Shown: positions 33,991-43,199, counted from the stretch's first letter. The stretch: 64,000 nt of DNA from Arthrobacter sp. MN05-02 (GCA_004001285.1 AP018697.1:1550001-1614000); one strand, 5' to 3'. Made by a program: numbers and translations. The notes: generated by a model not told the origin, from the sequence alone.

Positions 33991-34281
33991 TACGCGTCAG
34001 CGGCGTGTCCCGCACGAGTCACCACGGACCGGTCCCATGATTTCTGTACTGCATGGTCGGCGGGGCGGTGACGTGTACTGTCAGCCGCCCCATACACCTG
34101 ACGGCACCGCAGCGAGCCTCGACGTCGCTTGCAGGTGGTTGTTCCGCAGTTCCGGCATAGTGTTGGCCGGGCGCTGCGAACGCTTCGAGGGTCGGCTGAT
34201 CCGACATCTTTCGGGATGCCGCATCGCGCTTGCCGTCTCTTCGGATTCCGGGAAGCGGGCGCCTTCGGGAGTGAAGGGTTG

Positions 34282-34518
34282 TTATGCCGCCCTGGCGGTG
34301 GACGCCGGGTCGAAGGCCGTCGCTTTAGGGGAGATCGGTGGGCAGAGATCCGTAATCAGCCCCGTCCCGGCGCACTCACGAACGGCGTCGATACCCTCGA
34401 CCGCTGACGCTTTGTCGGAGAACGGCCCGGACACGGCGACGACCGTACCATCGGGCCCTTTCAACCTGAACCTGAAGGAGACTCCTCCGTCACGGAAGAG
34501 TTCGAACGTTCCCGCCAT
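34282..34518 (-). CDS. YegP-like (DUF1508) protein
   Basis: Small protein of 78 residues. The DUF1508 unit is seen as GTFELFRDGGVSFRFRLKGPDG, VVAVSGPFSDKASAVEGIDAV, the beta-beta-alpha pattern of YegP. Only one repeat is present, whereas E. coli YegP has two. The ATG at 34518 follows GGGGGTAATC. Function is unknown; family members have been linked to stress conditions. It is surrounded by AT-richer spacer DNA. Confidence 0.85.
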   Translation of the reverse strand: MAGTFELFRDGGVSFRFRLKGPDGTVVAVSGPFSDKASAVEGIDAVRECAGTGLITDLCPPISPKATAFDPASTARAA

Positions 34519-34879
34519 GATTACCCCCTGGTAACCCGGGCAGAGGAAATGCTCGGGTTCGTCGTCGAATCCGGAACTCAACGCTGCGTTCCGGTTGGCC
34601 CGGAAGCGGGATAGGGATTCCCCTATGTGGCCCCAGCCACACCCAATTCATCCATGGTAGGGGGCGTATTCCGTACTGGCGAGTAATCGCAGAGGGGTTC
34701 GGCGGCTCGGGTGCTTTCAGCCGGCTGTTTATCAAGCTTCCTAGAAGTTCGCTTTATAGATTTGCCGATGAGTCGAGTTTTCCGATTTTTCATTTTGCTA
34801 AGCAGCTTGGAATCTTCGTTTCGTCGATCTCGGGTGCTGGTGGGCGGACCGGAGCCCGGCGGGGCACCGGCGTCGGCGG
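34519..34879. other. Intergenic, relatively AT-rich spacer
   Basis: These 361 bp contain no supported gene. The part at 34725-34825 is clearly AT-richer than its surroundings (runs such as TTTTCCGATTTTTCATTTTG), which may mark a promoter or insulated spacer between the YegP-like and ANTAR genes. Confidence 0.4.
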
Positions 34880-35224
34880 CTACTGCTCGGGAAGCCCCGG
34901 CAGTGTGCGGGTCATGACCAGATCGAGGGCGACCTGACGAAGCTTCAGGTTGGAGGTCGAGCTCACCGAGGCGAGTACCTCGAACGCCTGCTCGCCCGTG
35001 AGGTCGTAGCGCTCCATGAGGATGCCCTTCGCCTGCCCGATCACATCCCGGGTCTCGATACCCATGGTCAGGTGTTCGACCTTCTCGGTCACTTCCCGTA
35101 GGCGCTCCGTCACCCGTTCGAGAGCGGCGTCGTCGTCCAGCGTGCCCGCATCGTCCGGATCTGCAGGATCCTCCCGATCGTCCGGGTCGCCTCGGCGGTT
35201 CGTGTCATCCGGGTTGTTGCCCAT
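34880..35224 (-). CDS. ANTAR-domain protein without sensor domain
   Basis: Protein of 114 residues. An Asp-rich leader (DDREDPADPDDAGTLDDD) precedes a coiled segment (ERVTERLREVTEKVEHLTMG) and an ANTAR domain (VIGQAKGILMERYDLTGEQAF). This should bind RNA hairpins and act in antitermination. It shares the EKVEHLT-x3-I-x2-RD-x-I pattern with the ANTAR gene at 29775-30260. GAGGATCC lies before the ATG at 35224. No GAF or PAS domain is present; how it is controlled is unknown. It is divergent from the zinc-ribbon gene at 35463. Confidence 0.88.
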   Translation of the reverse strand: MGNNPDDTNRRGDPDDREDPADPDDAGTLDDDAALERVTERLREVTEKVEHLTMGIETRDVIGQAKGILMERYDLTGEQAFEVLASVSSTSNLKLRQVALDLVMTRTLPGLPEQ

Positions 35225-35462
35225 CAATGGATCCTCGCAATATCGCGGCTGAGACCAACCAGATCCTTCCCCGGTCAAAACTCTCTCATGTGATGTCGAC
35301 TGCGCCGCGCTTTCTTACGGCGGAAGGCGACACGCCTTGCCTTTGTTCGTCAAGCATTTCTGCTCCACGGGCTTGCCGGGCATTTCTTGACGACCTACGC
35401 TTGAGACCCGGCCTGACACAGTGGTTGAACAGCGGCCATGGTCGGAATTCCGAGGAGAAATC

Positions 35463-35726
35463 ATGGCTTTATCCTCCGCGTCCGTCATTCCCGTGCCCCG
35501 GATCCCCATCGGGAAATCATCCCCGGATCATGGGGAGATACCGTTCTGTTCTGCATGCGACACCGCCGAACATCTGGCATTCGAGGACTTCGTACCGAGC
35601 AGGGTGCTGCCTGACGGGCAGGAGCACCTCGGCACCGTGAGCTACCTGTGCACGGGCTGCAACCAGTACAGCTCCCATGCCGTTCCGGATGCATGGCAGC
35701 CACCCGCCTGGCACTGGTATGTCTGA
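35463..35726 (+). CDS. Small putative zinc-ribbon protein
   Basis: Protein of 87 residues with GAGGAG 6 nt before the ATG. Two Cys pairs, FCSACDTAEHL and YLCTGCNQY, are spaced about 35 residues apart and could hold one zinc ion. The C-terminus is Trp-rich (DAWQPPAWHWYV). No signal or helix is seen, so it should be cytoplasmic. It is divergent from the ANTAR gene. Not recognised as a named family; RNA, DNA or protein binding are possible. Confidence 0.75.
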   Translation: MALSSASVIPVPRIPIGKSSPDHGEIPFCSACDTAEHLAFEDFVPSRVLPDGQEHLGTVSYLCTGCNQYSSHAVPDAWQPPAWHWYV

Positions 35727-36070
35727 CACCGCGCCGTAGATCACGCAGCCCGACGTCGCGCGAGCTATTCCAGAAGATGACATCCTTCCAGCGGGCCCAC
35801 TGTTAAACCCGGCGGAAGGATGCCGTGGGGTATTCGGATCCGACCGTGCCGAGGATGGCACGGCGGCGGAAGTGCCGCCGCGTGAGGGCCCTGCCCGCGC
35901 TTGTGCGGAGGCTGCGATCACCCCGAGGAGCGCCGGTTCGATCCCGCTGATCCGGGAATCCGGCTTCGCAGTGGCTACCAGCGTTTGCTGGGGACGTGAA
36001 CCGACCCTGGGGCACTGTTCCCCTCCGCCCCGTGCGCTCCTGCGATACCCGAAAGCCCGCCCGGAATCTG
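35727..36070. other. Intergenic stretch with a possible hairpin
   Basis: No gene is supported in this 344-bp interval. CACGGCGG (35860-35867) can pair with CCGCCGCGTG (35875-35884), leaving one bulge. This may terminate the zinc-ribbon transcript, though it lies about 130 bp beyond the stop. Confidence 0.35.
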
Positions 36071-36319
36071 CTACCCGTCCTTGCCGTGGCTCCCGTCGCC
36101 GGGAAACAGGGTGCGCCGCAGTGTATAGGCCTGGCCTCCGGCGAGGACCACGGTGAGAAGGACGGCCAGCGGCCAGGAGAGACCCGTGGCGTACACGAGG
36201 ACGAAGGCGATGGACACGGCGAACACCGCGATGGCGAGCAGCAGGACCATCCTCAGTGTCCGACGGCGGGCCTCCGTCGGCGCGCGTTCACCGTGATCGT
36301 CATACCTGTCCGGGTCCAC
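36071..36319 (-). CDS. Small two-helix membrane protein
   Basis: Protein of 82 residues with a charged N-terminus and two hydrophobic helices (MVLLLAIAVFAVSIAFVLVYA and LSWPLAVLLTVVLAGGQAY), ending in a basic/polar tail. It looks like the small helper or holin-like proteins found in many actinobacteria; no family is recognised. No strong ribosome site is obvious, but the hydrophobic pattern and frame length support a real gene. Confidence 0.65.
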   Translation of the reverse strand: MDPDRYDDHGERAPTEARRRTLRMVLLLAIAVFAVSIAFVLVYATGLSWPLAVLLTVVLAGGQAYTLRRTLFPGDGSHGKDG

Positions 36320-36512
36320 CTGGTGCCACCCCGATCCCTGTCCGGTGCTTCAAGTGTGGATCCCGCCCGCTGCACTGTCGAGGCGGCCGCCGGGTCCGCG
36401 ACCATCCGGGCTCAGTCCGGGATCCGACCCACGGGCTGCAGCCTCGCAGGCCGAGGGCACGGTCTGCGAGGCTGCCCGCGCCCGCCCGGCGCGCATGTCC
36501 GGCCCCCGGCGT

Positions 36513-37400
36513 CTATCCACGCGCCCGCCGCGGGAAGGGGAGGCGGTCGAGGTCGGATGCCGCCACCACGGTCACCGGACCGGCCGCACGGCGCGCCTGC
36601 GCGGCGAGCTCGTCGACGTCGTCGTACCGGGACGAGAAGTGCGTCAGCACGAGGGTGCCCGCTCTTCCGGCGCCGGCGAGGCTACCCGCCTGGCCCGCCG
36701 TCAGGTGCAGGTACTGGTCCGCGAGGGCCGCGTCGTCGTCGCTGAACGTGCTCTCCGCGACGAGCAGGTCGGCGCCGTCGGCGAGCGCGAAGGCGCCGTC
36801 GCACAGCGCGGTGTCCATGACGAAGGCGAACCGGAGGCCCGGCCGGTGCACGCTGACGTCCTCCAGCCGCACGTCGCCCAGCCGGCCCTCGCGCTGCAGG
36901 CGGCCGACGTCGGGCCCTCCGATGCCCGCGGCGGCGAGGCGGTCGGGGAGGAAGCTCCGCCCGTCCGGCTCGGTCACACGGTAGCCGTAGGCCTCGATGC
37001 GATGTCTCAGGGCCTGCACCTCGATCCCGGCGGCCACCGGCCCGGCGGCGCCGTGGGGATGCAGGTGCAGGTCCAGCCCCGGCGTCGCGAGGGAGACGAG
37101 CGAGCGCACCACATCCTCGCCCGACGCCGGGTAGTGGAGGTGCACGGGATGCCCCACGCCGTCGAGCACCATCCGCGACAGCACGCCGGGCAGCCCGAAG
37201 CAGTGGTCCCCGTGCACGTGCGTCAGGCAGATCCTCGTGATCCGCGAGGCGGAGACGCCGGCGTAAATCATCTGCCGCTGTGTGCCCTCGCCGGGATCGA
37301 AGAGGATGCCCTCGCGCTCCCACCGCAGGAAGTAGCCGTTGTGGTTGCGGGACCGGGTGGGCACCTGGGAGGCCGTGCCGAGGATGACGAGCTCACGCAT
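36513..37400 (-). CDS. rnz: Ribonuclease Z
   Basis: tRNA 3'-processing endonuclease of the metallo-beta-lactamase fold, 295 residues. It has the N-terminal LVILGTASQVPTRSRNHNGY, the metal motif THVHGDHCFGLPG, and later MDTALCDGAFALA, LLVAESTFSDDD and VLTHFSSRY, matching RNase Z. It cleaves the trailer from pre-tRNAs lacking encoded CCA. The start at 37400 is set by the family N-terminus; the frame to 37544 is extra. It is divergent from the CPBP protein gene. Confidence 0.94.
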   Translation of the reverse strand: MRELVILGTASQVPTRSRNHNGYFLRWEREGILFDPGEGTQRQMIYAGVSASRITRICLTHVHGDHCFGLPGVLSRMVLDGVGHPVHLHYPASGEDVVRSLVSLATPGLDLHLHPHGAAGPVAAGIEVQALRHRIEAYGYRVTEPDGRSFLPDRLAAAGIGGPDVGRLQREGRLGDVRLEDVSVHRPGLRFAFVMDTALCDGAFALADGADLLVAESTFSDDDAALADQYLHLTAGQAGSLAGAGRAGTLVLTHFSSRYDDVDELAAQARRAAGPVTVVAASDLDRLPFPRRARG

Positions 37401-37510
37401 GACCCCAGTCTCGCATCGGCGATACCGGGCGAGCGCGCGGGCCGGCAGTGGACCGATCGGGCGGCAGGCGAAAGAATGATGGCGAGGAACCACCGAAGGA
37501 GCACGATCCC

Positions 37511-38374
37511 GTGGAGCAGCACGCCCGCCCGGCGGCACCGGCACGGCCGGAGGAGACGCGCCGGCGGGCCTGGAAGCAGGGCGCGTGGAACGCGCCGTCG
37601 CGTGCGCTGATCCCCGCCACGCTGGTCTCCCTCGCGGGCTTCACCCTGTTCGTGCTCCATGCACCGGGTATCGGCTACCTGCTGCTGGGGATCGCGCTCG
37701 TCGCGGCGGCGGTGCTGGACCGGGCCCTGTTCCGCGACCTGCTGCTCATCGCCTTCGGGCTGGCCGTCATGAGCCTGGTGCCGATCACCACGGACATCAG
37801 TCCGGCACACATGGGTGTCATGGGCACGGCGATGATCCTCGCCGTCGGCGTCCCCTACGCGGTCTCCCGCTTCGCCTACCGTGACCACTCCATCACCTTC
37901 CCCGTGCGCTCCGGGCCGTGGTCCCGCGCCGAGAAGTGGTACCTGCTCGCTGTCGTCGTCATCGGCTACGCCCTGCTGCCCGTCTACATGCTGGGTACCG
38001 GGGTGTACGAGAACTGGCCCGCGGCCTCGGAGCCGGACGATATCGCCCGGCTGTTCCTCGGCACGAACGGGCTCGGCATCTGGGACGAGCTCTTCTTCAT
38101 CTGCACGGTCTTCGCCCTCCTGCGCCGCCACCTGCCCATGGCGCAGGCCAACGTCCTGCAGGCGGTGCTCTTCACCTCGTTCCTGTGGGAGCTGGGCTTC
38201 CACGCCTGGGCGCCGTTGTTCATCTTCCCCTTCGCGCTCCTCCAGGCCTTCATCTTCACGCGGACGCGGTCGCTCTCCTACATCGTCTGCGTCCACCTCC
38301 TGTTCGACTTCGTCCTGTTCCTCGTCCTGATCCACGCGCACAACCGCACGTGGATCGACATCTTCCTCTATTGA
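37511..38374 (+). CDS. CPBP-family intramembrane protein
   Basis: Membrane protein of 287 residues with about eight helices. The C-terminal half has the CPBP/Abi layout: IWDELFFICTVFALLRRHLP, SFLWELGFHAWAPLFIF and VCVHLLFDFVLFLVL. The first motif has Asp-Glu rather than the usual Glu-Glu, so protease activity is likely but not certain. The GTG start at 37511 has AAGGAG 8 nt upstream. It is followed by the AlkD-like gene after 10 nt. Possible roles are prenyl-protein or signal processing. Confidence 0.87.
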   Translation: MEQHARPAAPARPEETRRRAWKQGAWNAPSRALIPATLVSLAGFTLFVLHAPGIGYLLLGIALVAAAVLDRALFRDLLLIAFGLAVMSLVPITTDISPAHMGVMGTAMILAVGVPYAVSRFAYRDHSITFPVRSGPWSRAEKWYLLAVVVIGYALLPVYMLGTGVYENWPAASEPDDIARLFLGTNGLGIWDELFFICTVFALLRRHLPMAQANVLQAVLFTSFLWELGFHAWAPLFIFPFALLQAFIFTRTRSLSYIVCVHLLFDFVLFLVLIHAHNRTWIDIFLY

Positions 38375-38384
38375 GCGGGCACCG

Positions 38385-38996
38385 GTGAGTGATCCCGCCG
38401 ACTTCATCGACGAGTCCCTCCAGTACGAGAGCTCGGAGGAGCGGGCGGAGGAGTACGAGCGGCGGTACGGGACGGACCTCGCGTACTACGGCACCTCCGT
38501 CGGTGCGGTTCGGGGCGCCGTCCGCAACGCGGGGCGCCGGTATCGGGACCTCGGACACGACGACGTCGCGGCCGTCGCCTCCGAGCTGTGGTCCCGCCCG
38601 GTGTTCGAGCGGCGGTTCGCGGCCGTCGTGCTGCTGCAGTCCTCGGTGGGGCTCCTGCGCTCGTCGGACCTCACCAGGATCGAGGGCTTCCTCCGCTCGG
38701 CGCTCCTGCGGGAGCTCGTGGACCCCCTCGCCGTCGACGTCGTCGGCCCCCTGCTGCTGAGCCTGCGGGGACAGAACGCCGTCCGCGCGTCCGCCGTGCT
38801 GCACCGCTGGGCGGCCGCGGACGACGCGTGGCTGCGCCGCGCCGCGGTCCTCGCGCACCTGCCGGCGTTCCGGGCCGGCGACGGCGACGACGCGTCCTTC
38901 CGCCGCACGGTGCGCCTGGTCTCGGGGGCGCAGACGGGCCGGGACGCGGCCGTCGAGGACGCGGTGGCGCTGGTGAGGGCCGCCGGCGCCGGCTGA
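38385..38996 (+). CDS. DNA alkylation repair protein (AlkD-like HEAT repeats)
   Basis: Protein of 203 residues composed of helical repeats. YGTSVGAVRGAVRNAGRRYRD and SELWSRPVFERRFAAVVLLQS match the start of the DNA alkylation repair (AlkD) family, which flips or holds alkylated bases; WLRRAAVLAHLPAFR matches the later repeat. The start is GTG at 38385. It follows the CPBP gene by 10 nt and is probably co-transcribed with it. It is convergent with the glycosyltransferase gene, with only 9 bp between stops. Confidence 0.88.
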   Translation: MSDPADFIDESLQYESSEERAEEYERRYGTDLAYYGTSVGAVRGAVRNAGRRYRDLGHDDVAAVASELWSRPVFERRFAAVVLLQSSVGLLRSSDLTRIEGFLRSALLRELVDPLAVDVVGPLLLSLRGQNAVRASAVLHRWAAADDAWLRRAAVLAHLPAFRAGDGDDASFRRTVRLVSGAQTGRDAAVEDAVALVRAAGAG

Positions 38997-39005
38997 CCGG
39001 ACGGG

Positions 39006-39767
39006 CTACCGGATGTCGATGGTCCGGATGAGCTTGCCGCGCAGCGCCGGCACGAGGTGGTGGACTCCCATGAGGCCGAGGCCGTAGCGCCGGACCCGCC
39101 GCATCGACGTCGCGACCTTCAGCCCCGCGTCGATCCGCACCGCGGCACGACCCAGCCGGCGGGAGACGCGCACGGAGAGCTCGATGTCCTCGTCGCGCGT
39201 GTCGATCGCCGTCCGGCCGAATCCGCCGACCTCCAGGTAGGCGGACGCCCGCATCGCCATGTTGTGCCCTGCGACGAAGCGCAGGTAGGCGACGTCGAGA
39301 TGCGTGAGGGCCATCATGATCCGCAGGAGCACCAGCGCACCGGGCATCAGCCGGCCGTCACCCCAACGGTAGTACCGGTCACGCAGCGGCACGCTGGTTC
39401 CGCCCAGCAACTGGACCTCGGGGTGCCGGGCGAACGTGCTGCGGATGCGGTCGGCCCAGTCCTCCGCCGGCTCGCTGTCGCCGTCCGTGCGCGCCACGAG
39501 ACGGAATCCGTCGGCGATCGCCGCGCGGAATCCGGTGTCGCTTGCGGCTCCCGTGCCCTTCTGGAGCTCGGTGAGGACCGTGACGGGCAGCATCGGATGG
39601 GCTGCGGCGAATCGCCGGACCCGCAGCACGGTGTCGTCGGTGGACCCGTTGTCCACCACGTAGACGCGCAGGTCCGCGTCCCCGCGCTGCCGGCAGAGGG
39701 CCTCGAGGGTCCGTGCGATCCCGGGTTCGTCGAAGACGGGCACGACGACGGCGAGCGGCTCGGTCAT
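39006..39767 (-). CDS. Glycosyltransferase family 2
   Basis: GT-A fold transferase of 253 residues: LAVVVPVFDEPGIARTLEAL, VYVVDNGSTDDTVLRVRRF, the DxD-type RTDGDSEPAEDWAD, and a late EDIELSVRVSRRLGR. It should transfer a sugar from a nucleotide donor to an unknown acceptor at the inner membrane face; no strong transmembrane helix is visible apart from a hydrophobic patch (GALVLLRIMMALTHL). The ATG at 39767 has GGCGGGAAG ahead. No other cell-wall glycan genes adjoin it. Confidence 0.92.
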   Translation of the reverse strand: MTEPLAVVVPVFDEPGIARTLEALCRQRGDADLRVYVVDNGSTDDTVLRVRRFAAAHPMLPVTVLTELQKGTGAASDTGFRAAIADGFRLVARTDGDSEPAEDWADRIRSTFARHPEVQLLGGTSVPLRDRYYRWGDGRLMPGALVLLRIMMALTHLDVAYLRFVAGHNMAMRASAYLEVGGFGRTAIDTRDEDIELSVRVSRRLGRAAVRIDAGLKVATSMRRVRRYGLGLMGVHHLVPALRGKLIRTIDIR

Positions 39768-39809
39768 CTTCCCGCCTCCGCGGCCAGGGCTTGGATCGAC
39801 GGCATGGCG

Positions 39810-40715
39810 TCAGGGGCTGTCGAGGTCACGGGCGGCGAAGGTGTCACAGGACCTCAGGTCCCCGGTCTCGTAGCCCTGCGAGAACCAGGCCTGCCGCTGG
39901 GCGCTCGAGCCGTGCGTCCAGCCCTCCGGGTCCACCTGGCCGGTCACGGATTCCTGGATGCGGTCGTCACCGACAGATGCGGCGGCGGAGAGCGCGTCCT
40001 CGAGGTCCGTCGTGGAGAACGGTCGCAGGAACGGTTCCCCGGATTCGGGATCCGGGACCGAGGTGGCGTGGGCGGCCCACATCCCGGCCAGGCAGTCGGC
40101 CTGCAGTTCGACGCGGACACCGCCGGATCCGGCTCCTTGGGGATCCTGCTGGGCGGCACCTAGAGTGCCAATGAGGTTCTGGATGTGGTGGCCGAACTCG
40201 TGGGCCACCACGTACTCCTGGGCGAGCGGGCCGCTGGCCGAACCGAACTGCGTCACGAGCTCGTCGAAGAACGCGGTGTCGTAGTAGGTCTGCTGGTCCG
40301 CGGGGCAGTAGAAGGGCCCGACGGCGCTCGTGGCGGTCCCGCAGCCGGTGTCCGTACTGCCGGTGAAGAGCACGACGCCGGGCTGCGTGTAGGCGACGCC
40401 GAACTGGTCCAGGTAGGGGAGCCAGAAACTGTCGAGGCTCTCCGCCGTGCCGAGGATGCGGCAGTCGAGCTGCTCGTTGGCGTCGGCGCCGGTCCGGCAC
40501 GCGTTGATCGCCTCGACCACCCCGCCGTCCTCCTGCTGCGGGACCGGAGCGCCCTCCTGGAGTCCCAGCTGGTCCACGACGTCCGGCCCGAAGATCAGCG
40601 AGAGGATGAGAAGGAGGCCGCCACCGACCCCGCCGCCCACGGCGGCACCCCGGCCGCGTCCGCGCCGGTCACGAACACGTGACGGATCGAGGCGGGTGTT
40701 GTCGTTGAAGCTCAT
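39810..40715 (-). CDS. Neutral zinc metallopeptidase (YpfJ-like)
   Basis: Membrane-anchored peptidase-like protein of 301 residues. An Arg/Gly-rich N-terminus is followed by one helix (GGGVGGGLLLILSLIFGPDVV). The extracytoplasmic domain has the zinc motif VVAHEFGHHIQNLIG, the third-ligand helix LQADCLAGMWAAH and paired cysteines, all features of the YpfJ/zinc metallopeptidase family. Substrate unknown. It lies 42 nt downstream of no related gene; the next upstream gene (SGNH) is 61 nt away in the same direction, so a weak operon is possible. Confidence 0.93.
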   Translation of the reverse strand: MSFNDNTRLDPSRVRDRRGRGRGAAVGGGVGGGLLLILSLIFGPDVVDQLGLQEGAPVPQQEDGGVVEAINACRTGADANEQLDCRILGTAESLDSFWLPYLDQFGVAYTQPGVVLFTGSTDTGCGTATSAVGPFYCPADQQTYYDTAFFDELVTQFGSASGPLAQEYVVAHEFGHHIQNLIGTLGAAQQDPQGAGSGGVRVELQADCLAGMWAAHATSVPDPESGEPFLRPFSTTDLEDALSAAASVGDDRIQESVTGQVDPEGWTHGSSAQRQAWFSQGYETGDLRSCDTFAARDLDSP

Positions 40716-40776
40716 GGATCAACAATAAGCCGACTTAGGGTTGACGCGGGACACGGCGCAGCGGTGCCCGGAAGTG

Positions 40777-41737
40777 CTACTCGAGGGGGCGCAGTTCCCG
40801 GGGCCAGCGGGTGAGCGGGTCGACGGCGGTGTACGCAGCATCCAGCTTCAGCGCGACGAGATCCCGCTCGAGCAGGAGCGCCGCCTTCTGGTGGCCCACG
40901 GGGTTGAGGTGCACGTCGTCCGCGAGGAATCCCTTGAGGGCGTGGGTGGTCAGCCAGCCCCCGGCCGACACGAAAGGGATCCCGCGCTGCCGGGCGAAGG
41001 TGCCGAGCAGGGCGTCCACCTCGGCCCGACGGGCACCGCCGTCGGTCGCGCTGCGGCTCAGTGTGCCGATCATGACCATGCGGGAGGACGGATACGTGCG
41101 TTCGAGCTCCAGGATCAGGGCGTTGGCGCTGGCGAGGATGTCGCCGTCCGAAGCGCCGGACCGGGCGTCGTTTCCGCCGCCCTCGACGACCACGAGGGCG
41201 GGGTCCCCGTGCGGCAGGACCCAGTCCCCGCTGGTGAGCGCATCGTGGTAGTTCGCGTCGCCGGCTCCGTTCGTCGCGACGAAGCCCGTACCGCCCGCGC
41301 CGAGGAACCGCACGGAGTACCCGAGTTCGTGCAGGGCGAGCTGCGGCCAGGTGTCGGCCCCGCCGGACTGCGAGTCACCGATGAGGACCGCGGTGCGCCG
41401 CACGTCCGGCACGACCACTTCGAGGCGACCCGTGGCGGGATTCTTGGCGGCGCTGCCGACCGGGAGCTGCGCGGGCTCGACGGAAGGCAGCTTCGCCGTC
41501 GTCGGGTCCGTGGACGCCTCGCCCGGGGGTCTTCTCGGTCCGCGCCTGCCGGGCTATGGCAGCACGCGGTTCGGCGTCGGAGGCCGCATCGCGGGTCTGC
41601 GCGGAGGCGGGAGGAACGGTACCTGCCAAAAGGCCGAGCGAGATCCCGAGGGACAGAAGGGCCACGCGCGCCGAACCCCTCCGACGCGGTACCGGGGCAC
41701 CGGAAGCCCCGATCGTCGTGCTGCTGTGCATTGCCAC
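40777..41737 (-). pseudogene. Secreted SGNH/GDSL-type hydrolase with frameshift
   Basis: The N-terminus (41737) has a signal peptide (RVALLSLGISLGLLAG with cut near PASAQ). The main domain lies in another frame: AVLIGDSQSGGADTWPQ (GDS nucleophile), GGTGFV, VEGGGNDARSG and a C-terminal DDVHLNPVGHQ (Asp/His). The two frames join at a run of five G on the plus strand (41525-41529); removing one base restores a single protein of about 319 residues. It is either a sequencing error or a recent mutation. An internal GTG at 41418 would give a protein without signal. Confidence 0.8.
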
Positions 41738-42288
41738 CCTTTTGTCGCCCGGACTGCCCCCATCCGGAGTCCTGTCCCCAGTTTACAAGCGCGCAGAGGC
41801 AGCTTCGTGCTTGATCCGGTGGCACTCCGCCGGTATCGGGGCGGGGTGCGGATGGCCTCAGGGAATCCAGGAGATCGGCACCCGGTGCCGGGCCCGGGGA
41901 GGCGCAGGCAGCCTTCCTGGCCGCTCCACTCATCGCCGACAGCACCGGGCCGGCCCTGGCCCGGAGCGGGTCGAGGTCGACACCGGCGAGTCCCGCGCGA
42001 AACACCTCGAGCAGTCGGCTCGACGTCCGGCTGGGCGGAGAGGTGCAGCGGCACGGCGGGCACGGCTGATCCTCTCGGGACCGACGGACGGAGGCGGCCC
42101 GTCAGGCTGTGCCCGGTGCCCACCCTGCCGGATTCTCGCACCGATCCGGTACATCGCCAAGGGAAACCTCGCTGCGCCACGACAGGTTGTCAGGTGTAGG
42201 GGCTGCTGGAACGGTGGGGAACGGGCGGCACCGTGGTCGACACCCGCCGGACACGCGGGCCACCGTCCCGGATCAGAAGGAGCACAGC
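41738..42288. other. Intergenic stretch without recognised gene
   Basis: Over these 551 bp many frames stay open on both strands because of the high GC content, but none has known motifs plus a ribosome site. It lies between the divergent SGNH hydrolase and Rieske protein genes and should contain both promoters. Confidence 0.4.
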
Positions 42289-43146
42289 ATGAACATCGTG
42301 TACGGAATCCTGGACGGACTCGAGCACGCGACGTCGCTGGACCGGATCGCGGATCCCGTCGCCGCGGCCGTCAGCAAGGCGGTACGGCCCCGCAGGATCC
42401 GCAACATCATGAGCGGTACGGCCATCGGCCACCACCTCCATCCCATGCTGGTCGTCATCCCGTCGGGGGCCTGGAGCATGGCCTCGTTCCTCGACCTCGC
42501 CGGTGGCAGGAGTTCCCGCAGGGCGGCCGATCTCCTCGTGACCGTGGGGATCCTCACCGCCGTCCCGACCGCGGCAACGGGCCTGCACGACTGGTCGGAC
42601 ACACAGGAGAAGGAGCGCCGCGTCGGGATCGTCCACGCGGCCGGCAACTCGGTGGCCCTGATGCTGTACACCGCCTCCGCGGTCGCCAGGGCGAAGGACC
42701 GGCGCGGTCTCGGGGTGCTGCTCGGTCTCGGCGGGCTCGGGTCGATGCTGCTCAGCGCGTTCCTCGGCGGCCACCTCAGCTACGCGAGCGGCGTCAATGT
42801 GAACCGGACGGCGTGGCACGAGGCACCGAAGGACTGGACGCGCGTTGCCAGCGACGCCGACGTCGTCGAAGGCGGACGGCACACGGTCGAAGCGAACGGC
42901 GTGCCGATCCTGCTGCTGCGCCTCGGCGGGAAGCTCACCGCCATGGACAGCGTCTGCAACCACCTCGGCGGACCGCTGGAGGAGGGAACCATCGAGGACG
43001 GCTGCATCACCTGCCCGTGGCACCAGAGCATGTTCCGGCTCGACGACGGCAAGAACTACCGTGGACCGGCCGCTGTCCCGCAGCCCGTGTACGAGACCCG
43101 GGTCACGGCGGACGGCTACATCGAACTGCGCCAGCCCGCCTCCTGA
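42289..43146 (+). CDS. DUF2231 membrane domain fused to Rieske [2Fe-2S] domain
   Basis: Protein of 285 residues. Residues 45-170 form a DUF2231-like four-helix membrane part (GHHLHPMLVVIPSGAWSMAS, TGLHDWSDT, HAAGNSVALMLYTASA). Residues 190-280 are a Rieske domain with cluster ligands in CNHLGGPLEEG and CITCPWHQSMF. This arrangement suggests electron transfer at the membrane, possibly to a partner oxidoreductase. AAGGAG lies 7 nt before the ATG. It is monocistronic and ends at a strong hairpin. Confidence 0.93.
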   Translation: MNIVYGILDGLEHATSLDRIADPVAAAVSKAVRPRRIRNIMSGTAIGHHLHPMLVVIPSGAWSMASFLDLAGGRSSRRAADLLVTVGILTAVPTAATGLHDWSDTQEKERRVGIVHAAGNSVALMLYTASAVARAKDRRGLGVLLGLGGLGSMLLSAFLGGHLSYASGVNVNRTAWHEAPKDWTRVASDADVVEGGRHTVEANGVPILLLRLGGKLTAMDSVCNHLGGPLEEGTIEDGCITCPWHQSMFRLDDGKNYRGPAAVPQPVYETRVTADGYIELRQPAS

Positions 43147-43157
43147 GTATTCCCCGA

Positions 43158-43199
43158 ACGACGAAGCCCCGCCGGATCCCTCCGGCGGGGCTTCGTCGT
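43158..43199. terminator. Bidirectional intrinsic terminator-like hairpin
   Basis: A perfect 19-bp stem (43158-43176 with 43181-43199) closes a 4-nt TCCC loop; its core is GCCCCGCCGGA/TCCGGCGGGGC. It sits between the convergent Rieske protein and MFS transporter genes, 12-14 bp from each stop, so it can serve both. A long T-tract is absent, as is common in this GC range. Confidence 0.85.

Noticed and set aside
34711..34917. Small plus-strand frame in the AT-rich spacer
   Set aside because: It overlaps the end of the ANTAR gene, has no ribosome site and its composition follows the AT-rich spacer.
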